DNA from: Schistosoma mansoni
Lineage: Eukaryota > Platyhelminthes > Trematoda > Strigeidida > Schistosomatidae
Assembly: GCF_000237925.1 (NCBI RefSeq)
Contig: NW_017386006.1
Location: forward strand, 496,001 to 560,000
DNA: 64,000 nucleotides
Reading direction: 5' to 3'
The notes below the pieces were generated by a model. That model saw nothing but the letters and a program-made list of their open reading frames with translations, was not told the DNA's origin and ran no database searches. Below, piece after piece: positions 19,874-32,639 of the stretch (position 1 is the stretch's first letter; each line of letters begins with the position of its first letter). A program made the position numbers and the translations under genes.

Positions 19874-20428
19874 TGTTATGACTTTATAAAAAATAAGAAA
19901 GGACACGCTAATTCGTCAATGATTTTATGTCCGGCTTTTATCACGTGAATTATCCACCAATCGAAACACGACTTTTCCGATCTTAACACTGCGACAAATC
20001 AATGACAATCAACTGGTATGAGCAGTCTTAGCGTCCTTATTGGTCCTTTGTCCGCCTAGCCCTTCCAATTGAGTCCAGAACACCAGTTACAGCTTCAGAT
20101 ATGCGACTCATTTATTTCAAGCATACTCGGTTTATATACCAGATAGACAGACCACATCACACCATAAAATAGAAAATAATATTTGTACAAGATCGAGTCA
20201 AATGTGGCTGTGGACGTGGGATACAATAGTCAATAAACTAAGTATAATTTAGGAAGAGTAATTCGTATGATAATAATCCATAGATCAAAATGAAGCTTAT
20301 AATAAGATGAATATGGACATACACAATCTAGTTATTCAACAGTTAAACAATAAGAATATACATAGAATAATCGTCCATTGATAGGCCCCGGAAGTTACCC
20401 GTACTTATGTCTTCGCTAGGATGTAACA
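19874..20428. repeat. Solo LTR with perfect 5-bp target duplication
   Basis: 555 bases beginning TGTTATGAC and ending ATGTAACA, with GTGAG on both sides (19869-19873 and 20429-20433). Removing it restores the RTE linker codons. Other copies: 6096-6380 (partial) and 42254-42787 (reverse). It descends from an LTR retrotransposon whose inside was lost by LTR-LTR recombination. Confidence 0.9.
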
Positions 20429-21302
20429 GTGAGAACCAAGAGAGGAGCTGAGGAGGAGCCTCAGATCATTACTTGCTGGCCGCCAAGATGAAACTCAAGA
20501 AGCACTGGAAAACGAGGTGGACATCACAAAAGTTAAATACGGCCTTTCTTCGAGATACTGACAGACTCGACGAATTCAACATAGACCTCAGCAATAAGTT
20601 CCAGGCCTTTCATAATCTATTCACTGAAGAAGGAACTACTATGGAGAACAACAGGAAAGGGATTGAGGCAATTACTTCAACATGTCAGGAGGTTCTGGGC
20701 CACAGGAAGCACCGTCACAACGAATGAATCACTGTCGGTACACTGGATAAGATTGAAGGAGGAACAAGAAGGCAGCAATCAATACCAGCCGAACAAGAAC
20801 AGAGAAATTCAAGGCACAAGCTGAATACACAGAAGCAAACAAGCAAGTGAAGGGGAGCATCAGAGCCGACAAACGTTAATATGTGGAAGATCCAGCAATG
20901 ACAGCGGGAAAGGCTGCAAGCGAAGGAAACATGAGACAACTGTATGATACAACAAAGAAACTTGCTGGAAATTACCGTAAATTAGAAAGACCAGTGAAAA
21001 ACAAGGAAGGCAAAATAATCACCGACATTGAAGAACAACGAAACAGGTGGGTAAAACATGTTGGCCCGCAAACAACTGGAGAGATCAGCATGTCCATTAG
21101 ACAAATCAAAAGCGGCAAAGAAGCAGGTTTAGACAACATTACAGCAGAGGCACTGAGAGCAGACACAGCAGTAACTGCAAAGATATTCAACATTCTTTTC
21201 AACAAGATTTGGGATGAAGAACAAGTAGCAACAGACTGGAAAGAAGGACAACTGATGAAAATACCAAAGAAAGGCGATCTCAGAAAGTGTGATAACTACA
21301 GG
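20429..21302 (+). pseudogene. RTE linker and N-terminal RT region, broken
   Basis: It continues the RTE coding sequence: LLAAKMKLKKHWKTR, TAFLRDTDRLDEFNIDL, then GNMRQLYDTTKKLAGNYRK, then MSIRQIKSGKEAGLDNITAEA and KIWDEEQVATDWKEGQLMKI, ending at CDNYR where the SINE-like element has inserted. Several indels break the frame between these pieces; the stretch at 20883-21314 is the longest open one. Confidence 0.85.
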
Positions 21303-21785
21303 TTTATTATTTAAGCACATAAATATTGGTACAAAGAAGCACCAGATACATATGCGCCGCACAAATCTCGTTTGATTTGTGTGAGGGCTGGGATACTGCC
21401 CAGGTGCCCAGACCGAGGCAGGTGACTTTCTTAGGACCCACAAGGCAGTGGAGCATCGTAATGAGATGCAGTCCCATGGTAGCCGATGACCAACGATTGA
21501 TTTATACGCCATTTGTTCCCTCAAGATGCTGGAGCCCATGTGCACCATCAGTTTGGAATCAGGGTTTTCCAACTCCACTAGGTGGACTCGCGGTGTCCAC
21601 CAACTCGGTTAAAGCGCTGGACATTCGCTTTTCGTTCTCTCAGTTTCGTAAACAACAGTAATGCCACGAGAAGGCAGTAAGTAGGACTTCCCTGGCAGAG
21701 GCCATATACGCGTGGTCATGTTAGAGCATTTCGAGAGGGAGAGCGGACTCTCCCCACTCTCGGCCGTTCCAGGGCATTTGGGGGC
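21303..21785 (-). mobile_element. SINE-like element inserted in RTE reverse transcriptase
   Basis: A minus-oriented copy of the element at 16446-16964, flanked by the 12-bp duplication GATAACTACAGG (21291-21302 and 21786-21797). Its 5' end (GCCCCCAAATGCCCTGG on the minus strand) matches that of the 16.4-kb copy, so both are full length. It splits the conserved NYRGI motif of the RTE reverse transcriptase. Confidence 0.9.
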
Positions 21786-23065
21786 GATAACTACAGGGGT
21801 ATCACTCTTCTTTCAATACCAGCAAATATTATCAACAGGGTATTTTTAGAAAAAAGAATGAAAGACTCCGTAGACGCCAAACTTCCAGACCAACAGACTG
21901 CATTCCGTAACGATCGATCACATACAGACCAAATCGCAACTCGACTGATCATTGTAGAACAATCAATGGAATGGAATTAATCACTCTACATCAACTTCAT
22001 TGACTACGAGAAAGTATTTGATAACGTGGACAGAACAATACTATGAATGTTTTTTCTGCACTACGCCGTGCCTGAGAAGATAGTCAATATCTTAGGAAAG
22101 TCCTATGATGGATTGAACTGAGAAACCATGCATGGAGGACAATTCACTGACTCGTTCGAAGTAAAGACCAGTGTCAGGCAAGGTTGCTTGCTCTCCGTGT
22201 GATCAACTGGATCATGGAGACGTCAACATCTGGGGGGAGGCACGGGATACAGTGGACAGCTAGGATGCAGCTGCACGATCTGGACTTCGCAGATGATCTG
22301 ATTCTTCTATCACACACGCAACAATACATGCAGGAGAAGACGACCAGTGTAGCAGCAGTAGGTATCAATATAAACAAACGGAAAAGCAAGACTCTCCGAT
22401 ACAATACAACATGCACCAATCAATCACACTTCACGGAGAAGCTTTGAAATATATGTAAAGACTTTTACATATCTGGGCAGCATCATTGATGAACACGGTG
22501 GATCAGATGCAGATGTGAGGGCGAGGATCGGCAAAGCAAGAGCAGCATATTACCAACTGAAAAACATCAGGAACTCAAAACAACTGTCTGTCAACCAACA
22601 CCAAAGTCAGAATTTTCAATACAAATGTCAAGACAGTTCTACTGTATGGGGCGGAGACGTGGAGAACTACGAAAGCCATTATCCAGAAGATACAAGTGTT
22701 TATTAACAGTTGTCTGCACAAAATACTTTGGATCCGTTGGCCAGACAATATCAGCAACAACTTACTGTGGGAGAGTACAAACCAGTTTTCTGAGGAGGAA
22801 GAAGCGCTGGAAGTAAACAAGATACACAATGAGGAAAGCACCCAACTGCGTCACAAGACAAGCCCTCACATGGAATCCTGAAGGCCGAAGGAGAAGAGGA
22901 AGACCAAAGAACACATTGCGCTGATAAGTGGAAACAGATATGAGAAGAATGAACAACAACTGCATAGAACTAGAAAGGAAGGCCCAAGACAGAGTGGGTC
23001 GGAGAATGCTGGTGGCGGCCTATGCTCCATTGAGCGTAACAGGCGTAAACAATACGTGGAAGTAC
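21786..23065 (+). pseudogene. RTE reverse transcriptase core and C-terminus, broken
   Basis: After the insertion the coding resumes with GITLLSIP, then INFIDYEKVFDNVDRT (motif A with its Asp), HYAVPEKIVNI, then TSTSGGRHGIQWTARMQLHD, then LDFADDLILL (the FADD catalytic motif in the place of YADD), and RIGKARAAYYQLKNIRNS, ending in the W-rich C-terminus to about 23060. Stops (for example in the SLYINF region near 21978 and after RTIL near 22045) and frameshifts make it nonfunctional. Confidence 0.85.
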
Positions 23066-23489
23066 TACAAATGTATACATTTCTCATACCCACTTTCTGA
23101 CACAAATTAATGCAGTGACAAGTCATACTAATCCATCTTAACCAAAAAAAACTTGACATTTATTTATTCAGACCAATTATGATTTTGATTGTAAACAAAA
23201 TATTCTGCTTTGTTCCGTTCTCACTACTTAGACTTATGTTTATTGTATTTCGGTTAATTATTCACTCTGAAAAGTGGCTTACATTAAGTCGCAAAACATA
23301 AATAGATTTTCTACTTATTGGGATATCAGAAGAAAATTTTTTTCACTAACTTACTACCCAATGCTCAATTTATTTGAAATTATCAAGTTTAACCATGAAA
23401 CTGATAACTACAACCGCAGTAAATGTTTAATCTACGTGTAGGCTATTGGTTATAAATTGATATAATTTGAGGTATATAGAGACATTGAA
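23066..23489. other. Spacer with a repeat shared at 24.55 kb
   Basis: No gene. 23264-23330 (around GTGGCTTACATTAAGTCGCA) is a diverged direct copy of 24548-24618 (around GTGATCTACACTGAGTCACG). Confidence 0.5.
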
Positions 23490-24618
23490 ATTTTTCTTCA
23501 GCTCATCCAACTGCTCGTAAAATCCATGTTGAAAAAGTTTGTATTTTATCAATTTACGAACAAGAATGAACACAGTGAGCTTCCATTTTTAGATTGCTTA
23601 GTAAAAGAAATCGAAATGGAAATCTAAATCTATCCATCTACCGAAAACCTACACACTCAAATCGTTATATTGTCTTCAATTCAGCACATCCATTCAGTGC
23701 AAAGATCTCGCTAGCCCTAAATCTTCTTAGAAGAGCTAACAAGATTAATAAATCGGAAGAGGATAAACAAAAAGAAAAGAATGTGATTCACATATTACAA
23801 TTTAATAATCTTCCAATGAAGATTATTAGAAGTGTATCAAGACGAGACATTTTACTGCTAAATAATACTTCAAATGGATTGTTACTGCAGTTTCACCATA
23901 CCGCCAAGGTACAACAGAACTCAAAAAAATTTTAAAACAACACAGAATTAAAGTATATCACAAAACAACGAACACACTTCGAAATACCTTATTTCGCTTA
24001 AAAGAAAAACTCCACTTTATGTCAACACAGAACTGTGTCCACAAACTTAGATGTGTCGATTGTGATGTCTTGGAGAGTTGATTAGCAAAATCTTGACTCG
24101 AGCCAAAGAACATAATAGGCACACAAAGAAGCCGTCTCCAAGAAATGGATAGACTCCAAATTCAGCAATTGCAATACACACCATTTTAAACAACTAGCAT
24201 ATCGATTTCAAAAACACCGAAATATTACAAAAACGTTTCCCCAACTACAAGGAAAGGAGAGTGGCCAAAGCTTTCCGTATGATGCTCAATAGAAAAGAAG
24301 GCCTCACTTGACATCCAACTTGGACTATCTACCCAAGCTACCATGTCTAATATTATTCACATTTCACATTATCATACATACAAATTAAACTCTATCCTTT
24401 TGCACCACAAAGGTCACATTCTCTCATCCCTGACCGCATTCAAATCTACATACATGTCGCGAAACGACATTGACTTCTTCAGACATGTTTTTTGATTGAT
24501 CGCACATAAATTCTTGCGTTGTTCCTTTGTACTATTTGAACTTTGACTTTGAAGAAGTGATCTACACTGAGTCACGAAACGTCAAAATATCTAATTTTTC
24601 TATGTATCGGATATTACA
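23264..24618 (+). mobile_element. Decayed Penelope-like element between direct repeats
   Basis: The coding core at about 23520-24100 encodes, over several frames, LPFLDCLVK, GNLNLSIYRKPTHSNRYIVF (the thumb-region motif typical of Penelope-like reverse transcriptases) and then TQNCVHKLRCVDCDV, the start of the linker before a GIY-YIG endonuclease. Diverged direct repeats of about 65 bases at 23264-23330 and 24548-24618 flank it and could be its pseudo-LTRs. Stops and shifts show that it is dead. Confidence 0.75.
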
Positions 24619-27600
24619 AATATTTTATTTTCATTTATCAGTGTTTTAAAAAATACTGACTAGCAATATAAATTGAAAATGTAAGCACACAGACAAACTA
24701 AATAATTAGCCAATTACACTAGAGTACTATGAACATTAGGACTAGTGAAGCGTAATCACAGAAGAGTAAATAGATCGATTGCATAAATCTGCGCCGCTGA
24801 CTCCAGCAGAGAGATAGAAATCCTCTTAACATTGTAAATCAGTAGTTAGAAACTAACCAGTTGCATAGAGTGAATCTTAGTTATTCTATGAATGAAATGC
24901 TTTATCAAGACTACTAAAAATTATCTTGACTCAACATTGAAAGAGACGAAGTTTGTGTTCATTACTCTACTTTTTTCCAACTTAAACTAGCTGATGAGCT
25001 TATTACTGATTGAACTTAGCTCACTGTCATTTTACATACTATATACAAGGGACTATTTGAGCACTGAAATGAAAGTTGCTCAAAGTTTCTTGGTTATTTC
25101 TGGTAACTCCTACTGAAACCAATCCACGAGGAATGCTCCCCATGGACTGATGGCACTTTCAAGCCATTTAAGATGAATACACGGTACGGCAATGACCAGT
25201 GTTCAGAAGTGAAAGACCACAATTGGTAATAGTCTTGTTGAGACTTTAAGATATGAACAACCAGGTCATTTTTATACAAAAGGCACATGTATCAAGAAGA
25301 TGGCCTTTCATTAGTGACTATGAATGATACAAGATTGAAATTAAAGTTTCAAAGCGGTTGGATGACTATTTAGTCCTTTATTTGACTGATATCCGACAAC
25401 CTTCATTACTTCTACAGTTCAGACAGAACTGTTTGGAAAAACTACATGAACTTATTTTAATTGCTTTAGCTTCCTACAGTCATAATTAATATCTGAATGA
25501 ATTTGTCTACCTTTTCCCAAACCTAATTATCCCCATGGTCCGATATCTATTTTGAATTGTGATATCAACATTTCATTCCCGTTATATGTATACGTAATCA
25601 TATTCACTGACTAACCACCATGCTAGATCTGTGGTTTTTTCCTTTCAAATGAAAAGAGACGAACAGCGCAGGTCGGAATGCTTATTGCTCTTAAGAAACC
25701 ATACTGACACTATTACCACAGGTTTATAAAGAAAAGTGGTTGAGAAGGGTATAGACTAAAGTACCAACACTTGGCATCGGTTCCCCCTGAGATCGTGAAA
25801 CAACTTAATCTAATCAAAGCATCCCATTTACAAAGAAACCCATGAAAATAATTAAAAGAACAGAAGAATTTACATTAGTAAGTTATGCATTCACCTAAGT
25901 AGGTGGTAATTAACGCTTTATTAATCACAATCCATCAGAGCAAGTGCAATCGTTCAAGATATGGAGATTCTAGTATAAATGTAGGGGAACAGCCCAAATA
26001 AACAATACTCAGTGTTGAGCGTGTTCCTTTACCTTTTAGAAGCTGCAAATACTTTAAAGGAAATCAATGTAATACTGGAGACTGCATACAAATTAAATGA
26101 CGTCGGACCAAGTATACATCCTATGGCAGCTAATGTATTCTGGCTCTTCTGTGACTTTATGTAGATGCGATTGATTCGTTCTCGGTCATGTGAACCGATA
26201 ATTACCGTATAATTATTCAAAGGATCGACTAGGTTCTGAACATAACTAAAAAATCCAAACCCCGATAACGCTCATTCATAAGCTTGGTACAACTCAGGAT
26301 ATAGCGAATAACAAAACAGTTTAGAGCGATGAGCACCAGTATAAAAACCAACACTGAAGTGAAGGTACATCCAACTAAGAGACCACACCGTTACCCTTAT
26401 TGGAAATACAAGTACATAAACGTAGACGGCATTTTATGACAAATGCTCTGAACTAATGAAATGAATAGTTTCATATTTGAAACGAAAAACTGTACAGAAA
26501 ATCAAAATTAACCTTAATTTTTCTGTGACGAGATTTTACTGACGCTAATTGGTGTATCCTGAAAATATTCTCCAAAACAGGCAAAGAAATAGTAATGGTT
26601 GAAGATCCCAATCTAGGAAAACGGGTAGTAATCAAATTTCACAATAAATACGATACTGAATAGTCAAATACCTCTGTACAGGAAAACTATCAGCTCTAAT
26701 CATATGTTTAACACACCATAGGACCTGTCACTTTAACTGGTCGGGGTTTCACAAGTCAACTAAATCCCTCAATGTGTGGAAAAACTAGTTATTTCAACAC
26801 AATCTGATGTCACTAACCTTGAGAAACTAAGTCGATCAACAACCCAAATTAGTGTACTAATATCGGACCATAAAGCAGTGAATCGTACTCAGTTTATGAC
26901 AATAAACTGTGTTTCGCCGCATTAAAAGTATGTGTGGACACAGTGATAAATCCCCATAACTTTGTGAGGGTACCTCTAAACAGAAAATTGACTAAACGGC
27001 GCTCTCATGTTTGTTGAATATGAAAACCCATTACCATATAAGTATACACTACTTGCAAGTGCAATTTTTCATTCACTTCTTCCAAATAATAGACTTGCAC
27101 TCAAGTTTTTCATATTTGAGTAGGATGACAAGCCGTTACCAGTTTATTAGTTACAACTAAAAATACTCCGAAACAGATTAAACTGAAGACTATTTCTCTA
27201 GAGATATGGAATCTGCAACCGCTGTCAGTTGCTTACAGGGACGTGACAAACTGAGTATCATCGAAATGCTGAGTCTTGAAATGTAGCGCCTCTTACATCT
27301 TCCCAGTGTAGACAGGCATCTTTATTATGGGTCGTTGTATGGATGTTGTGATAGATTAACTAAACGATCAAGGAAACGAGACCCGGATTAGTTCACATTC
27401 CCGATTCTCTGAGTGTTAAATTTCGTGGTATCAAGAATAAACAGTTGGCACGATTCGCTTTAGTCAGGTCAGTGACGCGAAGGGTTTGTTCAAAAAATAT
27501 CAAGAAACACTTCACTTGTGAAAGTTATTGTCAGATCAGATTATATTATTAATATAGTAACTATAGAACGAAAGATTATAGTACCGAAGATAGTACGGAA

Positions 27601-28640
27601 GTAAGCCATTCAGAGTGACGAGTAAGAATAAAGGTCAGTTGAATGCAGCAATACTTACCAAGCCAATTTTAATGACCGCTTATTGCTTCAATCGGTGAAC
27701 GTCTTGCAATACTCGACAGACACTTGAATCATTATTTCTACGGTTATTTTTTACAAACGCCACAAATATTAAAATTATTACCATAATCAGACAACGCAGA
27801 TTAACTGGATTAAACACTGAGAACTATTTAGCTATCTACTCGATGTCGTTACTCAACAATTTCATGTAGAATTAACATATGTATAGTAACAAACTGCTCC
27901 TACACGAAACTCTAGCCAATTGAGGAGTATCTCCGAATTCATATATTATGCGTGAAATAATGATACAGCTGAAATTTAACCCATTAGAAAATCCAGTCAG
28001 TACTTTATTAAAATTTGAGATGATGCATAGATTTTAATACCAATGCCCAAATAAAATAGTTCAATCTTGTAGCTAGTGCACAGAAAGTAACTGCTTAAAA
28101 ATAATTATATACAGTCTGCTAGAATGAATTCACAAAAGGAATAAGAACTTCATTGTGGGAATTCTCATTACTTACAGTCCGTATGGTGAAATGGATTGAA
28201 TTTAAGTGCGAAAATAAACACAAAGGCTGACTGTCTTCATTGGAATCTGCTAGGTATCGTTTAATCAAACGACCCAACTATCAGAAAATCTGATGCTATG
28301 ATATTTTCTTGTATCTCACATTAGCACTTAAAACTAACACTACAGTCGCTACTAATCCTGACTAGACAAGAACTGACCATACCTGATTTTGTTTTCTTCA
28401 AGTAGATTGTAATAAGAGACGTTATTTGGCTTCTACTAAATTCCTTTCATCATTTAAATAGAATAATTTGTGTTAAGTTGCCTGGAGTTACGCTACGAAT
28501 TCGGGATCAAAAATAAACTAAGCCGGAGTGGAGCATATAACAATTATTGGATTAAATGACCATAATTACATAGTTCAAATACAATATTTCACAAACCATC
28601 CAGTTAGTGAGACAACAAAGACACCAATTGCAGAGACCTG
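24619..28640. other. Four kilobases without recognised features
   Basis: AT-rich, with only short chance frames and no domain on either strand. It separates the Penelope-like remnant from the 3' end of the TET-family gene and could hold distal 3' UTR or regulatory sequence, but nothing specific is visible. Confidence 0.45.
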
Positions 28641-28698
28641 AAATGCATCATGAAAGCATATTTCAAGATATTTTCCTACAATGACAAATTTAGATTAC

Positions 28699-31600
28699 TT
28701 AATAAGGCGCTGGACGTGCTCGACCTGTTCCAACACTACTTCCGCGCATGGGACCACCACCTCGACCTCCTCGATTGGCGCCTGAAGTGGGATTCATTGC
28801 CCCGCCTCGTCCAAATCCAGGATTGCTCTGTTGAGAACTGGAATTCATAACTGCGACAGGTGGTTGAGCACTTCGAGTAGTTGCATTTAAGTTATTTCTA
28901 GAATTCGTATCAGGATTATTAGATCCATCGCCTGAACGTGTTGACTGAAAAGAATTAAATGCAACGATTAAAAATGATGATCACATGAAGTTTCTGTAAA
29001 CAATATGAGATAGCAAGAATTATTAGCGATGTTGTTTGGCAAAAACTAAATGATAATGAAACGTAGAGGGGTGTATATAACTATCCCAGTGATGAAGTTT
29101 ATAACATAAATAAGTGTTTTTAAGTCATAACTTACCCGAGAAATTACATCAGTATAAGAGTTTGTTGGGAGGCTGAATATGTAGTCTAATAATAAAACCT
29201 AGGAATTTCGATGACAAGATTTCTTACTTCCAACAGTAAAATTAGTGCACAAATCAAATAAATACAGCTCAAGACCCTAACAAGTAAAGTAGATACCTGC
29301 TATCATCTGTGATGATGTAGTTCTCAAACCATGTAGTTTATTTACAAGTCGGCAACCCACTTATTCAAGACTAAAAGACTTAAGATGCCAACGACAATGG
29401 TAAAAGAGCTTCGGTTACTGAAAGGTGGTTTAAACTCCTATCACAACAAAGACAGTTTTAACGGACCGTTAGTGTTATTATATGATAGCTGAGATTCACA
29501 AATAATGCTTCAAACTCTAGAAAGTTTTGTTTGACATGATAAGGATATTAAAGTTGTCGTGGTTAGTTTCACTGCTACTTTAACGTACCAACATACTCAA
29601 CGAGAGAAATAAATCTAAGTACCTCACATCTTTCCTATCAAGTCGTTAGTAGCGCTTAATTTTCTGTACCTGTATATATACCGATTTAGATTCTTGAACG
29701 TACTACTCGCGAAATAAGAGCAAACATTTAAAAACAGACAATAAAGTAATAACCAAGATTGAAACAAGGTTTATTTCACACACAACCTCAAGCATAAATT
29801 GAAATACTTCAGACTGAGTGGTGTTCTCAAGAGTTAAAACCTATTTGGTGACTACATACCATTTAAACACGAAAACTATGATAAACCTACCTGGCATCTA
29901 TTACATTGTTCTCGCCACGAAAAGTTGATATTACCACACTGTGGACAGCTCCAGTCACCTTCTCTTGAACCTGCTTGAGCCGAACCGACGCTAGGCCTTA
30001 CAGAAGAACCATTAGTAATTGCTCCACGGGCACCTCGAGAGGCTGTGCTTGCCCCGCGACCCATACCTGGATACTCCTTGGAATCAAAGTGGGCTGCCAG
30101 CTGAGGGTTGTTCGCTGTAAGTGCGGCAAGGCTGGCTGCAGCAGCCGCACTGTTATTCATCAAACTGGCAACAGTGTTCCCACTGGCAGCCGCAGCTACA
30201 GCTGCAACAGCCAGAGCAGCAGCAGGGTTGTTTGGTCCATTTCCATTTCCTCCCAGCAAACCACCACCTCCAGGTGGGATAATAACTGGTCTTTGACTGT
30301 TAATAGCTTGTTTGACTTCAATCTTTCTTCCCAAAAACTCATGCTCTAGTAGAATTACAAAATAGAAAATAAGCAGTAACGACAAATGAAACATATTGGG
30401 AAGTGTTGAAGTACACCATGTTAGGAACATACCTTTAAACCACTGAATAGCTGATTGGACACAACTCGGATCCTCATAAGTTACAAGCGCTTCCCCTTTA
30501 GGTATACCTTTTTCTTTAAATATCCATATCATGGGCATACCGCTTTTGGAATTGATCTATATTGCAAATTATCATTACTGTAAATAAATACCTTTATTTT
30601 CCCAACGACACCAAATTGAGACTTCATCACATCATGATCAATATTTTGAGGCAGATTACTGACAAAAATTGTATCTTCCCGGAGTCCATCAGCTAAACGA
30701 TCGGTTTTACTTCATGAATGAACAACTTACGATTAGTGACACTGGGTAAGTTGGAACCCGACCGCGAACCTAAAAGAGGTAGGACGAGAAAAATGATGAC
30801 TCATATAAAAGCTGCTGAGTTCTCAGCTAGCAAATTTGAAAAATTCACTGGAAATAACTTACCGCCAAACTTGTTATATCCACCTCTTTGGCTGAAAAAC
30901 ACTAATCTTCGTTAAATTCAAAATAGTGAAAACACAAAAACACCAGAAGACAACTTGCTTCTGTAAAAAAAATATTAAAGTGGGGAGCCAAAAATACCAA
31001 GACTCACACATATACCATAAAACCATTGATTGGTAATTACCAATAAAGTTACCCAAAACACTGACGAAAAACACAGCTCCCACTCAAATTGAACCAAATA
31101 CGCGACTGATTGGGAGACACTCAAAAATTTCGATCAAAACTCAAAACACCGTTCGATATTCAGATGTACCAAAGATTTTGGATTTAACATACCTGCTGCC
31201 TCTTCCAGAGCCCAATCCACCGCGAGTGTTTGTGCCAGTTGGGTCTTGGAGGAAAGCGACTGGATTAAAACCTGAAATTCAGAAATCTCGGATAGTCAAC
31301 AAAATCTAACCTGCAAGTCCTTGTTCGTGAGCTATAGCCTCTAAAATCGCTCCATTGGCAGACATTGTTTGTCCAAAAGCATTAGCCATGAGTGGACCAA
31401 ACTGTTGCATATCTATAGAAATAAAAAACGGTTATGTTGCAGTACCGGTACTGAAGCCTGCTTGGACAGCTGACAATCCAGGAGGCATCCCTTGCCCCAT
31501 CCCAGGATACTGGTTGAATGAACCAGAGAAATTAGGATAAGCAAAGCCTCCAGCAGCTGAAAATCATAAACAACAAGTTATCAAACAAACCGGGTTGCAT

Positions 31601-31854
31601 AGGGACTTGTGAACCGTCTACCTGACATACGGGAATCGAAGAGGATTGGTTGTAAGCAGACCCTGTTTGGTCAAAATTATATGAAGCAGCTGATTGAGCA
31701 CCAAACATAGAGCCCGGAACTCCGGCAGCTGGGTTTCCTTGTTGGGAAAGAGCATAACCTTGAAGCAACTGAGCGTTTTGGTCACTTGCTGTTGGATAGT
31801 GGAAAGGAGGGTAGCCAGCTTGACTGGCCTGCTGCATGTTAGCGTAAGCGAACT
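28699..31854 (-). CDS. TET/FET-family RNA-binding protein (FUS/EWSR1/TAF15/cabeza type)
   Basis: Ten exons on the minus strand join in frame: 31854-31591, 31556-31446, 31412-31311, 31271-31193, 30891-30863, 30769-30731, 30692-30592, 30556-30433, 30345-29891, 28944-28699 (stop TAA 28699-28701). All introns are GT-AG; sizes from the 5' side are 34, 33, 39, 301, 93, 38, 35, 87 and 946 bases. Using the first ATG in the first exon seen (31835-31837), the product has 510 residues. That exon opens after an acceptor, so an upstream exon exists, perhaps noncoding. Domains: Gln/Ala/Tyr/Gly-rich N-terminus; RRM about 209-290 with TIFVSNLP (RNP2); alanine-rich linker about 320-365; RanBP2-type zinc finger with Cys 411, 414, 425, 428 (DWSCPQCGNINFSWREQC); Gly/Arg-rich tail ending RARPAPY, like the PY nuclear localisation ends of FUS and EWS. 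Likely a nuclear protein binding RNA in transcription and splicing. No lesion seen. Confidence 0.93.
28945..29890 (-). other. Last intron of the TET-family gene
   Basis: 946 bases, GT...AG on the minus strand, by far the longest intron of this gene. No repeat or nested gene recognised. Confidence 0.75.
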
Positions 31855-32639
31855 CTAAAACCAAGGAAAAGACATATAAACTTGTATTTCGGCCAAAAAT
31901 AAAAGCGGAAATTCATTTCGACAAACCAAGTATTGCATTACTTTCTGGTTATTAACGTAAGACATAAAACAAAAAGCAAATCCGACAGTATTTAAATAAA
32001 TGATGTCTTAACCTATTCACTTCGAAGATTTAGCTTTATTTGAAGTCCTTCAAGCCAGTTGACCTGATTCATTTAAAGGGAAGTTCGGAATAATTCATAT
32101 TTATTACAACAGTCAGTGGGATGTTCCATTTAGGCAACCAAGATTTTTGGCGGTGCTGCATTCTCAGAACGGTAAGTTAGGGCCGAAGAGGATCGACCCT
32201 AAATATTTCAACCATTACCTTATCTCAGGGATTGCTGTTTTAATTGGTTGGGCTTTTTGGAGTACGGAGCCAACACTTTACACTTATAAAAACGTCGTGT
32301 GATCGGCCTTCAGCAGTTTTCCTCCGGGCTTCGTTGTATGCTCCTCGATTGGTACAAGTACCACTCACCTTATTCAGGTACTTTAAAAAGAAATATCTTC
32401 CCACACTACGAACTGGAAAGTAACGGTCGCCCTCGTACTTCAGAAAGCACTAGAGATAAGAATCAGTCAGCTACAACGTAAGACAAGGCACATATGCATT
32501 GATCCAAGTTGCCACTTCTCATTAGCATAAGATGAACACCGAATTCATAGTAGTTACTTCAATGGTAGTAACATATAAAAGATTGTGCATAAGGATATAA
32601 TACGGGAAGAAAGAATTAGTTTGTAGAAAGACATGAATT
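31855..32639. other. 5' flank of the TET-family gene
   Basis: The upstream exon and promoter should lie here (minus strand). A donor-like AAG followed by GTGAGT is at about 32362-32371, but the sequence before it has a stop in the phase needed, so it could only belong to a noncoding exon. I cannot fix the transcription start. Confidence 0.4.

Larger units (their letters stand above)
18791..23065 (+). mobile_element. RTE-type LINE, near full length but decayed and twice interrupted
   Basis: From a 5' UTR (18791-19130, whose first 200 bases repeat the unit at about 18562-18760) the element runs through an AP-like endonuclease, linker, reverse transcriptase and C-terminus to about 23060. It is interrupted by a solo LTR (19874-20428) and a SINE-like element (21303-21785). 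The coding sequence carries many frameshifts and stops. It belongs to the same family as the fragments at 0.6, 5.8, 6.4, 14.6, 37.0 and 53.5 kb and is similar to RTE elements of schistosomes (SR2/Perere-3 type; exact name not assigned). Confidence 0.88.

Noticed and set aside
29975-30349. A 124-codon plus-strand frame over the TET gene
   Set aside because: Shadow of exon 9 of the TET-family gene, whose alanine and glycine codons leave the opposite strand open.
32362-32371. Splice donor of a coding first exon of the TET gene
   Set aside because: The phase required by the next exon reads through a TAA just before it, so it cannot be coding; possibly a 5' UTR exon.
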